From: an uncultured Rikenellaceae bacterium | GTDB taxonomy: Bacteria; Bacteroidota; Bacteroidia; Bacteroidales; Rikenellaceae | Length of the DNA stretch: 64,000 nt | NCBI GenBank assembly: GCA_947038405.1 | Contig: CAMQVY010000005.1 | Coordinates: 1-64,000, forward strand | Reading direction: 5' to 3' | In this document: positions 55,690 to 64,000 of the stretch, piece after piece | Position numbering within the stretch: the stretch's first letter is position 1 | Layout of the letters: every line of letters starts with the position of its first letter | Translations under genes and position numbers: made by a program | Notes under the pieces: generated by a model | Seen by the model: only the letters and a program-made list of their open reading frames with translations | Databases searched by the model: none | Told to the model about the DNA's origin: nothing

Positions 55690-57048
55690 TTATAGAATAC
55701 GTTTCATTAGCTTAAAATACTTGAATGGTGCATATTTGAATGGTAGGTCAATCCATTCTGGTGTATTCACAACTCCTCTTCTATTGCTAAATGTTAAAAA
55801 ACTATCCTTACCATGATACTTGCCCATTCCGCTACTTCCAACTCCTCCAAAAGGTAGATTGTGATTCGCTATGTGCATTAAGGTATCATTTATGCACATA
55901 CCACCAGAAGTTGTCCTATTCATAATTTTTTTACCTCCTTTGCCAAAATAGTATAGAGCTAAAGGCTTCTCTTTATTGTCAAGATAATCAAAGACTTCTG
56001 TTATGTTATCGAAGGTCATAACGGGTAAAATAGGACCAAATATCTCATCCTGCATAATCAATGAGTCCGAGTGAATATTATCTATGATTGTAGGTGCAAT
56101 ATATCTGTCATTCTCATTGATTTCTCCGCCACAATATATGTCACCCTCATTCATCAGCTCTTTGAGTCTGTCCATAGCACCTTTGTTTATGATGCGTGGA
56201 TATACTCGACTTTCACTGACTTTTTCACCATACATTTCAGTTATTTTACTCTTTAGTTTGGTTAGTAGAGTATCTTTTATGCTTTTATGTACAAATAGAT
56301 AATCGGGAGCAATACAAGTTTGTCCAGCATTGATAAATTTACCCCAAACTATTCGACTGGCAGTAATTTCTAAATCTGCATCACAATCAACTATACATGG
56401 ACTCTTACCACCTAATTCCAAAATTAATGGAGTTAGATTATCAGCCGCCGCTCTGCTTACTATTTTACCTAAAGCTGTGCTTCCAGTGAAAAATATAATA
56501 TCAAACTTCTGTTCAAGTAGTGCTCCATTAACCTCTCTTCCTCCTAATACGATGTCAATATAATTAGGGTCATACAACTCCTTAACCATCTTTTCGATTA
56601 GCGTTGCAGTTGCATCAGCATTAGGAGAGGGTTTCAACATGGCGCAGCATCCAGATGAAATAGCACCAATTAATGGATTGAAAACCAATTGAAAAGGGTA
56701 ATTCCATGGTGCAATGATTAATGCAACTCCCAAAGGTTCGCAGACAATACTGCTAGTTGAGGGGAAAAGGTGCATCGGGTTTTTAACCTTTTGAGGCTTA
56801 GCCCACTTTTTTAGATGCTTAATATGATTGTCAAGCTCTTGAAGTACAACGCTAATCTCTGTTAAATAGACCTCTTCAGGGGATTTCCGTAAATCTTCCC
56901 ATAGAGCCGCTTCGATATCACTCTGCTTCTCTTTAATCAGTTGCTTTAGTTTAGATAGTTGCTTTAGGCGAAACTTAACACTTTTTGTCTTTTGTGAGCG
57001 AAAGAACTCTCTCTGCCCATTTATACTTTTAATTATCCTCTCTTTCAT
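55690..57048 (-). CDS. Aldehyde dehydrogenase, class 3-like
   Basis: 452 residues, the short class 3 length. Conserved parts are IAPWNYPFQL, FFTGSTALGK, the general base Glu211 in LELGGKSP, and the nucleophile Cys245 in NAGQTCIAPDY. The C-terminus ends in a hydrophobic/basic tail (FKYAPFKYFKLMKRIL), which recalls the membrane-associating tails of fatty-aldehyde dehydrogenases. It oxidises aldehydes to acids with NAD(P). Two bases separate it from each neighbour: SDR upstream, Crp-like regulator downstream. Confidence 0.92.
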   Translation of the reverse strand: MKERIIKSINGQREFFRSQKTKSVKFRLKQLSKLKQLIKEKQSDIEAALWEDLRKSPEEVYLTEISVVLQELDNHIKHLKKWAKPQKVKNPMHLFPSTSSIVCEPLGVALIIAPWNYPFQLVFNPLIGAISSGCCAMLKPSPNADATATLIEKMVKELYDPNYIDIVLGGREVNGALLEQKFDIIFFTGSTALGKIVSRAAADNLTPLILELGGKSPCIVDCDADLEITASRIVWGKFINAGQTCIAPDYLFVHKSIKDTLLTKLKSKITEMYGEKVSESRVYPRIINKGAMDRLKELMNEGDIYCGGEINENDRYIAPTIIDNIHSDSLIMQDEIFGPILPVMTFDNITEVFDYLDNKEKPLALYYFGKGGKKIMNRTTSGGMCINDTLMHIANHNLPFGGVGSSGMGKYHGKDSFLTFSNRRGVVNTPEWIDLPFKYAPFKYFKLMKRIL

Positions 57049-57050
57049 AA

Positions 57051-57857
57051 TTATTTTTTGCGTCCTACAAATTTATCCATTGTTTTATATATTCCCAGTA
57101 TATTTCCAGCAATGTAGTCAAAAACTGAAACAGGCAGAAGTGCTTGACCCAATCTCGCAAAGAAATATAGACTACGTGAGATAGATCTCATTTTTACATC
57201 TTTTTGTATTGACCTAATAATCGTTGTAGCTGTTTTTTCTGGATCAAGAATTGGAATTATAGACTGAACTCCATCAAACATACCTGTATTTATGTAGTAA
57301 GGCATAATTGTAGTAACCTTTACATTCTTTTTCATCTGCTGCATCTCAAGACGCAGACTATCTGACCAACCAATAACTGCCCATTTACTTGCTGCATATA
57401 CCGACATTTTGGGATTCGTTATAAATCCTGCCGAAGATGCAATGTTACATATATGTCCTGAATTTTGATTTAGCATACCCTCCAAAAATTGAAGTGTTAC
57501 ATACATCGGAGCATTTGTATTTACATTCATCACACTCTGTATATCTGATACAGAATGATCCATAAAATATTTCCCAACAACAATTCCTGCATTATTAATC
57601 AATACATCTACAACACCTATCTCTTTTTTTACTTTATCAGCACTATTTTCAACCTCATTAATATTCGATATATCAACATAATAACCATAAATATTACCCA
57701 GATTGGAGTACTCTTTTATTGTGTCATTAATATTAGACTGGTTTATATCCCAAATGATGACATTAGCCATGTTCTCTAACATCTTTCTGGCAATTATCTT
57801 GCCAATACCCGATGCGCCACCAGTAATTAGTACATTTTTATCCTTAAAATCTTTCAT
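57051..57857 (-). CDS. Short-chain dehydrogenase/reductase
   Basis: 268 residues. The cofactor motif is TGGASGIGK (12-20), NNAG is at 88-91, and the catalytic residues are Ser141/142, Tyr154 and Lys158 (YAASK). The C-terminal part carries a hydrophobic region (about 230-255) as in membrane-associated classical SDRs of the DHRS/retinol-dehydrogenase-like group. It leads the SDR-ALDH-Crp operon. Acting in sequence with the ALDH, it could convert an alcohol to an aldehyde and then an acid, or work in reverse. The substrate is not known. Confidence 0.9.
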   Translation of the reverse strand: MKDFKDKNVLITGGASGIGKIIARKMLENMANVIIWDINQSNINDTIKEYSNLGNIYGYYVDISNINEVENSADKVKKEIGVVDVLINNAGIVVGKYFMDHSVSDIQSVMNVNTNAPMYVTLQFLEGMLNQNSGHICNIASSAGFITNPKMSVYAASKWAVIGWSDSLRLEMQQMKKNVKVTTIMPYYINTGMFDGVQSIIPILDPEKTATTIIRSIQKDVKMRSISRSLYFFARLGQALLPVSVFDYIAGNILGIYKTMDKFVGRKK

Positions 57858-57873
57858 CCCTTTAATTTTAATG

Positions 57874-57904
57874 CAAAATTAGATAACTAAAGGTGTCGCT
57901 GCAA
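57874..57904 (-). promoter_or_regulatory. Promoter of the SDR-ALDH-Crp operon
   Basis: On the minus strand TAATTTTG (57881 to 57874) with TTG at 57904-57902, spacing 20, 17 bp before the SDR start codon. Confidence 0.6.
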
Positions 57905-58001
57905 TAACATTTGTTAATATATACATAAAAGTTTCTCGGAATCGTAAACTAAATCCGTGCAGAGGGTAGGGTATTTATAATACTATATAGTTAGTTTGGA
58001 T

Positions 58002-59195
58002 CTATTTGCGGATTGAACGAAGCTCTTTTAATATGATAATTTGCATAGTACCAACAACAGTAATGTATAATCCGAGTACTATAATTAATGGTATCCATAT
58101 GTTACTACCCATGTTGCTAACGCCAAGGTACTCGGTCATAGTAGGTAGGTATAGTTGTCTTGCAAGTAGACTTAGAATATAAGCTAAGACAAAACTACAT
58201 GAACTAAGAAGTAGTGTTGCTTTCATGTATGGTCTAAAGATACTCTTGAGTGGAAAACCTAATATAAATAGATTGAAAATTTTGATTCTGTTTCGTTCGA
58301 TAAGCAAAAAGAGACTTAATACTAATAGAATGAGAGACATAATAGTAATAATAATACCTATGAACAGTGTTACGCTTACAATAAATGTGACTGTTTTACT
58401 GACAGTTTCATAATCGAAAACCTTATTTTCAATCTCGTAACCATTTGATTTAAGATTGCTTAATATAGATTCACTCTGTTTTGGATCTACACTAGCTATT
58501 AATCTATTCGGATCAGTTTTACCTTTGTTTGTAAAGTTTTCATTTCCCCAAACAACAAACTCTTTCGGTGCAAGAATTGTATTTATTCTCGATGAAAAAC
58601 CAACTACATATCCATTGAACGAGTGGCTGTTGCCCATATGGTCATATACAGTTATATCTAATTTGATACTTTGGATTAACTCATCTGATAGTTTTGGTAG
58701 ACCTGTCGCTGGAGCAAAGCCAAAGTTATATAAATTTATATAGTTTTTTGGGACTATTATCGGGATCTCTTTGCTATTGGGAGTGAATGTCCATCGGTCG
58801 CTTTTAACATCAATATACTCTGCATCAACAGACTCGAAGAACATCTCTGTTGTGTAGCCCATGCCTCTTGAGCTTATTGAAACTCCTGCTTGAACCCTAA
58901 AATTACTTGAAGTGAAATCACCAACACTACCAATGCCATCCATATCTTTTATCTCATTTATTTCATCGTTTGAAAATGAGAGATTGGATGAAAATAGTCC
59001 TGAGAGAGTACCAACTTTTTTAGTCAGAATAATATACTCAGACTCCAAGGTTGTTTTCTCAAGGGCTTTTCGTACATCGAAAAAAAATTGAACGGATATT
59101 ACAACAATTGCGACACCGACAATCTGCGTAAGCATGAAACATAGTATTCGTTTTTTTGAGAGCTCACCAAGGAGTAAACTGTATATCTTATTCAT
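58002..59195 (-). CDS. FtsX-like/MacB-type ABC transporter permease
   Basis: 397 residues. One N-terminal membrane helix (ILCFMLTQIVGVAIVVISVQFFF), a periplasmic domain of about 220 residues, then three C-terminal helices (TVTFIVSVTLFIGIIITIMSLILLVLSLFLL and two more). This is the type VII ABC layout shared by FtsX, LolCE and MacB. Its natural partner is the ATPase at 59537-60178, from which it is separated by a 341-bp gap that holds three tandem repeats. No MacA-like adaptor is next to it. The cargo is unknown. Confidence 0.85.
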   Translation of the reverse strand: MNKIYSLLLGELSKKRILCFMLTQIVGVAIVVISVQFFFDVRKALEKTTLESEYIILTKKVGTLSGLFSSNLSFSNDEINEIKDMDGIGSVGDFTSSNFRVQAGVSISSRGMGYTTEMFFESVDAEYIDVKSDRWTFTPNSKEIPIIVPKNYINLYNFGFAPATGLPKLSDELIQSIKLDITVYDHMGNSHSFNGYVVGFSSRINTILAPKEFVVWGNENFTNKGKTDPNRLIASVDPKQSESILSNLKSNGYEIENKVFDYETVSKTVTFIVSVTLFIGIIITIMSLILLVLSLFLLIERNRIKIFNLFILGFPLKSIFRPYMKATLLLSSCSFVLAYILSLLARQLYLPTMTEYLGVSNMGSNIWIPLIIVLGLYITVVGTMQIIILKELRSIRK

Positions 59196-59220
59196 AATTT
59201 ATAAATTTGTTGGTTTTTGG

Positions 59221-59534
59221 AAACTAGGCTAAGAACTGCCCTCCGCGGGCTACGCTGCGTGATCGCAGAGAACTTATACATTATAACAAACTAAACTCAC
59301 TAAAAATTTGGTCAAACTTTATAAAGTTTGTTGCCAAAGGCAGTTTTGTAAGACTAGACTACGAACTGCCCTTCGCGGGCTGCGCTGCGTGATCGCAGAG
59401 AACTCATACATTATAACAAACTAAACTCACTAAAAATTTGGTCAAACTTTATAAAGTTTGTCGCCAAAGGCAGTTTTGTAAAACTAGACTACGAACTGCC
59501 CTTCGCGGGCTGCGCTGCGTGATCGCAGAGAACA
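59221..59534 (-). repeat. Tandem array of three two-hairpin repeats (R10-R12), period 130 bp
   Basis: Cores start at 59234, 59364 and 59494 and are nearly identical. On the minus strand each has hairpin 1 (CTGCG, loop ATCA, CGCAG) and hairpin 2 (GCCC, loop GCGGA or GCGAA, GGGC). The spacers contain a perfect palindrome CAAACTTTATAAAGTTTG (59313-59330 and 59443-59460) and a CAAATTTTTAGTGA motif like that between R1 and R2. The array fills the gap between ABC ATPase and permease genes. Confidence 0.9.
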
Positions 59535-59536
59535 GA

Positions 59537-60178
59537 TTATAAATAAATAATTTTATCGTATTCCATTACCATATCTTTACCTATTGAGGTGACTATAACT
59601 CCAGCCCCAGTCTCTTTAACTTCCTCCATAAGGAGTTTTGATACCTCCATAGAGGTGTTGTCATCAAGGTGACTCGTTGGTTCGTCAAGAACAATAAAGT
59701 CGAATGGTTGACATAGTGCTCTGATTAATGCTACACGTTGTTTTTGCCCATATGATAGTTTTGATACTAGAAAATCCTCTCTTTGTCCAAGTCCAAGCCT
59801 TGCCATCGAAGAGGTAATCCACTCATTAGTACGGTAGTTAGTAAGAGAGTTCTTAATTAAAATATTCTCAATGGCAGACATTCCGTCAAATAGCATGAGA
59901 CCTTGAGGTAGATAAGACAAACACGTTTGGCGCAGAGAGCTCCAACTCTCTGCATCAAACGTGTTTATATTCTTTTCATCAAAGCAAATTGCACCTTTAT
60001 AATCATCTCTATATCCTATAATATAGCTACAAAAAGATGATTTTCCACGACCTGATTCCGATTTTACGAGGTATTTTTTACCCTTTTCAAATACAATATC
60101 ATTACCCCATAGTGATGAGTTTGTCTCCATATCAGAGAATACCCTTGGGATGCAACCGTTTAATTTTATAGTTATCAT
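59537..60178 (-). CDS. ABC transporter ATP-binding protein (LolD/MacB-type)
   Basis: 213 residues. Walker A is SESGRGKSS, the signature is LSYGQKQRVALIRAL and Walker B is FIVLDEPTSHLD. Compact size and sequence fit the ATPases that pair with FtsX/LolCE-like permeases. Its ATG follows the DUF4836 gene stop with no gap, so the two are translated together. The likely permease is encoded beyond the repeat array at 58002-59195. Confidence 0.9.
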   Translation of the reverse strand: MITIKLNGCIPRVFSDMETNSSLWGNDIVFEKGKKYLVKSESGRGKSSFCSYIIGYRDDYKGAICFDEKNINTFDAESWSSLRQTCLSYLPQGLMLFDGMSAIENILIKNSLTNYRTNEWITSSMARLGLGQREDFLVSKLSYGQKQRVALIRALCQPFDFIVLDEPTSHLDDNTSMEVSKLLMEEVKETGAGVIVTSIGKDMVMEYDKIIYL

Positions 60179-61744
60179 TTATTGGATTGTAGGTAATAAC
60201 TCTATAACTTCAACTGCGATAGTATTAAGAGCGTTATTCTCCTTATTTTTCATATTAATAGTAGTCTCTGCAGATGTTGGAGTTTTAGAAATCATCTCAA
60301 TATTTTCAATTTCTGGTAATATTGGAATCTCTTGCTTACCCATTTGTGCTACTGCTAGACCCATTGCTGGAGAGCTCATTAAGTTGTCTATACGTAGATC
60401 AAGACCACCATATAAACCTTTAGCCTTTTTAGCAAATGGAGTTGATTTGAAGTTATTATCAAGAGCGACTCCTTCGTTAAATGCTTTGAATGTTGTTGGA
60501 GAATTAGTGATATAAAATACATTATCTTTAATACCCACTTCAATATTTACAATGCTAGCATTAACAACGTATTGATTTTCAGATTTTCTTGTTACCATTG
60601 GAGCTGGGATATATGAAATAAGGTTATTTAATATATCGTTATTTTTCACGTCAGCCATAAATACAATCTCTGGCATCATAGGTAGTGTATTTATTGTGAA
60701 TACACACTCTCCATTAAATGATGACATTATATTTAATAAAACCTCATCAACGACCTTTTTACTTGCCATAAGTGCTCTATTTACCTCTTGAGTACTTGGT
60801 TTATTTTGAAGATTTGCTGCTGCCTTCTCAATTTCTTCAAAATATAGATCTGTAATTTGTTTAGTCAAATCAAGTAACTCTTTTGAATCTCCATCATTTG
60901 ATACTGCTCCATTTGCATACATAATGTAGTTAGAAGGAATGTACTCGTCGAACTTGCCGCTAGTCTTTGCATAGTATTTCTCAAGAGCCTTAGTAATTTC
61001 ATTAGCCTCTAGATCTATAATTGTGTTCATAATAACTTTACCTTTTTCAAAGTCTATATAGTTAGTTGTTATGAAGTTTATAGGGAATTTCATCAATGGG
61101 TAGTTTTGATCCATAATTTGCATGAATCCCATATCACTATTCTCAGTTTGTAACTTTTTAAAGGCATCTGTTGAAGTAATAGACTCTTTTTCTCCACTCA
61201 TTATAGCTTTAATATACTTCTCTGGTGTTAATGTACTTGTTGGATTCGTACCGCCAAACATCGTTGCAAACTTGTCGTCTTTAGCTATGATAATAAAAGA
61301 GGTGCCCTTGTAAACGATAGCTATTCTATCGTTATATGCAAGTGAATAATCAACTACAGTTGTGTCACTATTAAGATTCATCTCTTTTTTTAGAAGATCA
61401 AATGTCGGTATAAATTCCTCTGTATTTTTGATTTTTGCAACTACACCAAATATTAGATCATTTGTCATAAAAGCATATACAGGCTCTGATGAGTCATATT
61501 TGTCGATGTTTTGACTAATGACACCAATATCTTTCATATCTTTTGTGATGATTGCCAACTGTTCTGAAGTTATTGCTGCATCATCTTTCAGTTTGTCAAC
61601 ATCGACACTTGCAACATAGAAACTGTTTGCTGGGATAAGGTTGTAGTATTCACTCTCATTATTAGTCGTTGAGTCACAAGAGATGATAAATAGAGATATT
61701 ACTGATACTGCAGTAATACGGATTGATTTTTTAATACTCTTCAT
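60179..61744 (-). CDS. DUF4836-family lipoprotein
   Basis: 521 residues. The signal ends in a lipobox (Ile-Ile-Ser-Cys, Cys23). The mature protein opens with YYNLIPANSFYVASVDVDKLKDDA, the pattern of the Bacteroidota DUF4836 family, and is made of repeated alpha/beta units with stretches like IVYKGTSFIIIAKDD. The function of the family is unknown. It is directly joined to the ABC ATPase gene, so it could be the substrate-binding or sensing partner of that transporter. A near-perfect promoter precedes it. Confidence 0.85.
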   Translation of the reverse strand: MKSIKKSIRITAVSVISLFIISCDSTTNNESEYYNLIPANSFYVASVDVDKLKDDAAITSEQLAIITKDMKDIGVISQNIDKYDSSEPVYAFMTNDLIFGVVAKIKNTEEFIPTFDLLKKEMNLNSDTTVVDYSLAYNDRIAIVYKGTSFIIIAKDDKFATMFGGTNPTSTLTPEKYIKAIMSGEKESITSTDAFKKLQTENSDMGFMQIMDQNYPLMKFPINFITTNYIDFEKGKVIMNTIIDLEANEITKALEKYYAKTSGKFDEYIPSNYIMYANGAVSNDGDSKELLDLTKQITDLYFEEIEKAAANLQNKPSTQEVNRALMASKKVVDEVLLNIMSSFNGECVFTINTLPMMPEIVFMADVKNNDILNNLISYIPAPMVTRKSENQYVVNASIVNIEVGIKDNVFYITNSPTTFKAFNEGVALDNNFKSTPFAKKAKGLYGGLDLRIDNLMSSPAMGLAVAQMGKQEIPILPEIENIEMISKTPTSAETTINMKNKENNALNTIAVEVIELLPTIQ

Positions 61745-61855
61745 AGTAAACTTAGATTTAAGTTAGATACAGCGCTAGCATTTATATCTAGCTGGAACTG
61801 GTAAAAAATTTACTTATTCGGCTTGTATTTTTTAAGTAATTAGAATAAGTATCTA

Positions 61856-61885
61856 CAAAGATAGCTTTTTATGGTTATTATCCAA
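61856..61885 (-). promoter_or_regulatory. Promoter of the DUF4836-ABC operon
   Basis: On the minus strand TATCTTTG (61863 to 61856) with TTG at 61885-61883, spacing 19. The leader before the start codon is about 105 nt. Confidence 0.7.
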
Positions 61886-61977
61886 ATCATTACGTATGTT
61901 TTTTGCTTAATTCACACTATTTATATAGTCGAATAAATATTTTATTGTAGAAGTTAAAAACTGCGTGTAATATATAT

Positions 61978-62044
61978 AAAGCGAGTGAAAATCGGTAGCA
62001 TATTAAGTAATAATACTTAAACACTACCGATTCTCACTCGCTTT
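61978..62044 (-). terminator. Two-tier hairpin after the GH2-like gene
   Basis: Outer stem of 21 bp (61978-61998 with 62024-62044, one G-T or A-C) and, after a small internal loop, an inner 7-bp stem TTAAGTA/TACTTAA (62003-62009 with 62014-62020). It lies 69 bp past the GH2-like stop codon; TTTATATATA follows on the minus strand. The rest of the 61745-62112 gap holds the DUF4836 promoter. Confidence 0.75.
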
Positions 62045-62112
62045 GTAGTTAGTAATTGGGTTTTATTTCAACCTAATTAATGTAATATTTCATGTAAATT
62101 AGATATCCGTTA

Positions 62113-64000
62113 TTATGATTCAGAGACTAAAATAAGTTTTGTTATCATAATATTTGGTCCTTTTGTCGCAGAGACATTGATATTAAGTATACCATCATTT
62201 GAATCCTCCCTCATAATGTGTATTTTTATCCATTTCCCATCTTTTGTATGCTCTCCGATACTGAACTCTCTGCCCTCAACAATAATTTCGCCATCTCTAC
62301 CATTGTCATTCCAATCATGTACAAATAGATGTAGCTCTCCGATTATTCCTTGTGGGCATTTAAGTTGTATGTCAAGCTCTTTACCATGCCATGCTTGAGA
62401 GACATCATCCTTCCAGCAACCATCGGCATTAACTTTGTAGCTGCTATTTTGTAGTAGTTGAACTTTGTCAAGAGATTTATCCCATGCGTCATCTCCATTA
62501 GATTTTTTGTTCCCAGCACACTCAATATAGATTAAAGCCTCTTCAAACTCTTTTGGAGCAACTATTTTTATTGGTTTTCCTTGTACCAAAAGCTTATTTA
62601 GGTAGTTAACTTCAAGACTCTGTTTTGGGCTAAATTTATCAGACTTCATATACTCTATAATAGATTGTTGTAGTGTAGCCCCAACATTATTACTTGTGAA
62701 GTCAAATCCACACACGATTAATGAACCATTCCCAACTTTAGCTTCAAATATACCTCCAAGGCGATTGTTACGGTGGAAGTCATCAATTGGTTGAGCTATA
62801 ATCTCAAAATCTTTAGGTTGATCGTTTAAGATAAAACCTCTAGCATTTTTATATATTGCTTCCCATTGCCAGTCACTATGGCGATCTGTTGGAAAGTTAT
62901 CAAACATAGGGTGTTTAGAGTCTATTACCATACCGATAGTGTTGCACTTTTGACCAGGGAAGAATGTATATGACCAGTATAGAGGTGCAAATGATATATG
63001 GTTGTATGTATTTTGATCTCCGAGTCGTGCAGCCATAAGTAAAACTTTCTCTCCTTTGGCTAATCTCTCTTGACACTCTTCGTCAAATGCTGTGCAGATG
63101 TACGGTTGTGAACTATCACTCTTTTTGGCATTTTTTGTATCGACCTTTTTTATTTGTGGATAGACCCAAAATCTCCATCTATTTTTTATTGGGCGATTTA
63201 CAAATCCAATCTCTATGTTAAGTTGTTCTGCCGATGTGAACTTATCTAATGATGCAGATATGTTTGAGATAATATTACTTGTTCCTATTTTGAATTCAAT
63301 GCTTTCAGTTGTATCTGAATCGTAGCATATACCATCATTATCATAGATTCTCCAATATATTTTATCTTCTATATCATACTGACCATGGTGTGCAATTTGT
63401 ACTCTACCCTCTAGTGTTTCGTTGCTATTCCATGTAAATCTCTTTATACGTAACAGAGGTACAAGTGTGTCGCAATGTGTTCTGAACCACTCTGGAGTTG
63501 TAATCCCTTTACTTTCATAAAATACATCTAACCAGCCAATTAATGCTTCGCCTTGACCTTGGTAATCCTGCATGCTTAGTAGTTGTAGACCTGCACATGA
63601 TGGTGTACGGAGGAATGACTCTATTTCTGATTTGTACATCAATTGATTTAATGCTCCTGAGCAATCTGCAAAATCATCATTTTTATGTGCAACACCATTT
63701 GCAAGAGCTTGTTCGTAGAACTCTTCAAAGTTACGAGCCTTTAAAACTCCAGTATATTTTTTTATCTCATCCCAACGTGGATATACTGGCCATTGTCCAA
63801 TTTCATGAGCAATAGTCGGTACTGGAGATTTTGAGTATACCTCTTCAAAATCCCAGTCTGTACTAGCGCCGTGCATACCCCTTGATCCTCCAACACCTGG
63901 AACATAATGAGTTGCCATATATTGATCTACGGGCATAATTTTTCTTGCCGCCGACACGCTGTATAAGCGTCTACTATCGCTCTCTTTGTATGGTTCTAAC
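62113..64000 (-). CDS. GH2-like glycoside hydrolase, C-terminal part (cut by the window edge)
   Basis: The frame is open to position 64000, so the N-terminus lies outside the window; the GTG at 63957 is not a credible start. The visible part (about 628 residues) begins at the end of a GH2-type barrel. The segment PTIAHEIGQWPVYPRWDEIKKYTG places the probable nucleophile Glu at 63802-63804, and GLQLLSMQDYQGQGEALIGWLDVFYESKG is typical of large Bacteroidota GH2 enzymes. Beta-sandwich domains follow, with a region (GNGSLIVCGFDF) suggesting a GATase-like fold, and a last jelly-roll-like domain. Activity could be beta-galactosidase, glucuronidase or another exo-activity. A long hairpin ends the gene. 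Confidence 0.75.
   Translation of the reverse strand, partial: LEPYKESDSRRLYSVSAARKIMPVDQYMATHYVPGVGGSRGMHGASTDWDFEEVYSKSPVPTIAHEIGQWPVYPRWDEIKKYTGVLKARNFEEFYEQALANGVAHKNDDFADCSGALNQLMYKSEIESFLRTPSCAGLQLLSMQDYQGQGEALIGWLDVFYESKGITTPEWFRTHCDTLVPLLRIKRFTWNSNETLEGRVQIAHHGQYDIEDKIYWRIYDNDGICYDSDTTESIEFKIGTSNIISNISASLDKFTSAEQLNIEIGFVNRPIKNRWRFWVYPQIKKVDTKNAKKSDSSQPYICTAFDEECQERLAKGEKVLLMAARLGDQNTYNHISFAPLYWSYTFFPGQKCNTIGMVIDSKHPMFDNFPTDRHSDWQWEAIYKNARGFILNDQPKDFEIIAQPIDDFHRNNRLGGIFEAKVGNGSLIVCGFDFTSNNVGATLQQSIIEYMKSDKFSPKQSLEVNYLNKLLVQGKPIKIVAPKEFEEALIYIECAGNKKSNGDDAWDKSLDKVQLLQNSSYKVNADGCWKDDVSQAWHGKELDIQLKCPQGIIGELHLFVHDWNDNGRDGEIIVEGREFSIGEHTKDGKWIKIHIMREDSNDGILNINVSATKGPNIMITKLILVSES

Noticed and set aside
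57945-57975. GTGCAGAGGGTAGGG patch between SDR and permease genes
   Set aside because: A faint match to the second half of the dispersed repeat, without pairing or tail; left out.
59221-59534. Array of regularly spaced repeats that could be taken for CRISPR
   Set aside because: Only three units with a 130-bp period; the spacers are nearly identical to each other and no cas genes are near.

Overview
This AT-rich window reads as a chromosomal segment of a Bacteroidota bacterium, most likely order Bacteroidales. The signs are: promoters of the Bacteroidota type (a -7 element TAnnTTTG, often with TTG 19-22 bp upstream) in front of many genes; families largely confined to the phylum (DUF4836, DUF4834, the small DUF4492-type protein before cydA, an HU-CCDC81-like protein); and the order sigma-54 activator - lptE - unknown - secG. 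Genus and species cannot be read from it. Nearly all of it is housekeeping DNA; no prophage, insertion sequence, CRISPR array or rRNA gene was seen.

Layout. 1-308: two tandem copies of a dispersed repeat and a terminator. 309-5099 (-): M60-like secreted metallopeptidase, then a blaI-blaR1 regulatory pair behind duplicated operator/promoter blocks. 5100-5839: mostly non-coding, with operators, two repeat copies and a possible 39-codon gene. 5840-16127 (+): rlmB, two arginine biosynthesis genes (M20 deacylase, argH), two related small tail-anchored proteins, a SIMPL protein, a secreted HExxH protease, mutL, rhomboid protease, membrane-anchored EEP phosphatase. 16211-19219 (-): dnaJ, grpE, dusB. 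19438-21804 (+): GH20 hexosaminidase. 22079-24606 (-): metallophosphoesterase and arginine decarboxylase. 24825-28947 (+): HU-like protein, sigma-54 activator, lptE, proline-rich protein, secG, small membrane protein. 29051-31675 (-): valS. 32014-35700 (+): lon and a flavodiiron protein. 35839-47402 (-): dapA, ligA, clpX, clpP, tig, prs, engB, gapA, and the Mla-type transporter genes with a DUF4834 protein. 47748-55036 (+): tRNA-Met, cytochrome bd oxidase, argS, DEAD-box helicase, phosphoglycolate phosphatase. 55106-64000 (-): SDR-ALDH-Crp operon, a DUF4836/ABC transporter cluster split by a tandem repeat array, and a GH2-like glycosidase cut by the window edge.

How the genes work together. 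Protein quality control is concentrated here (dnaJ, grpE, lon, clpP, clpX, tig). Envelope functions include lptE, secG, mlaE/mlaF, a rhomboid protease and the FtsX-like transporter. The secreted M60-like peptidase, GH20 and GH2 enzymes would suit use of glycoprotein or mucin-like material, which is an inference.

The most unusual signal is non-coding: a family of intergenic elements built of two small hairpins (a 5-bp stem with a 4-nt loop, then a 4-6-bp stem with a 5-nt loop). There are about a dozen copies on both strands, two sets of them are tandem arrays with related spacers, and stem changes between copies are compensatory. I found no known name for this family from the sequence alone.
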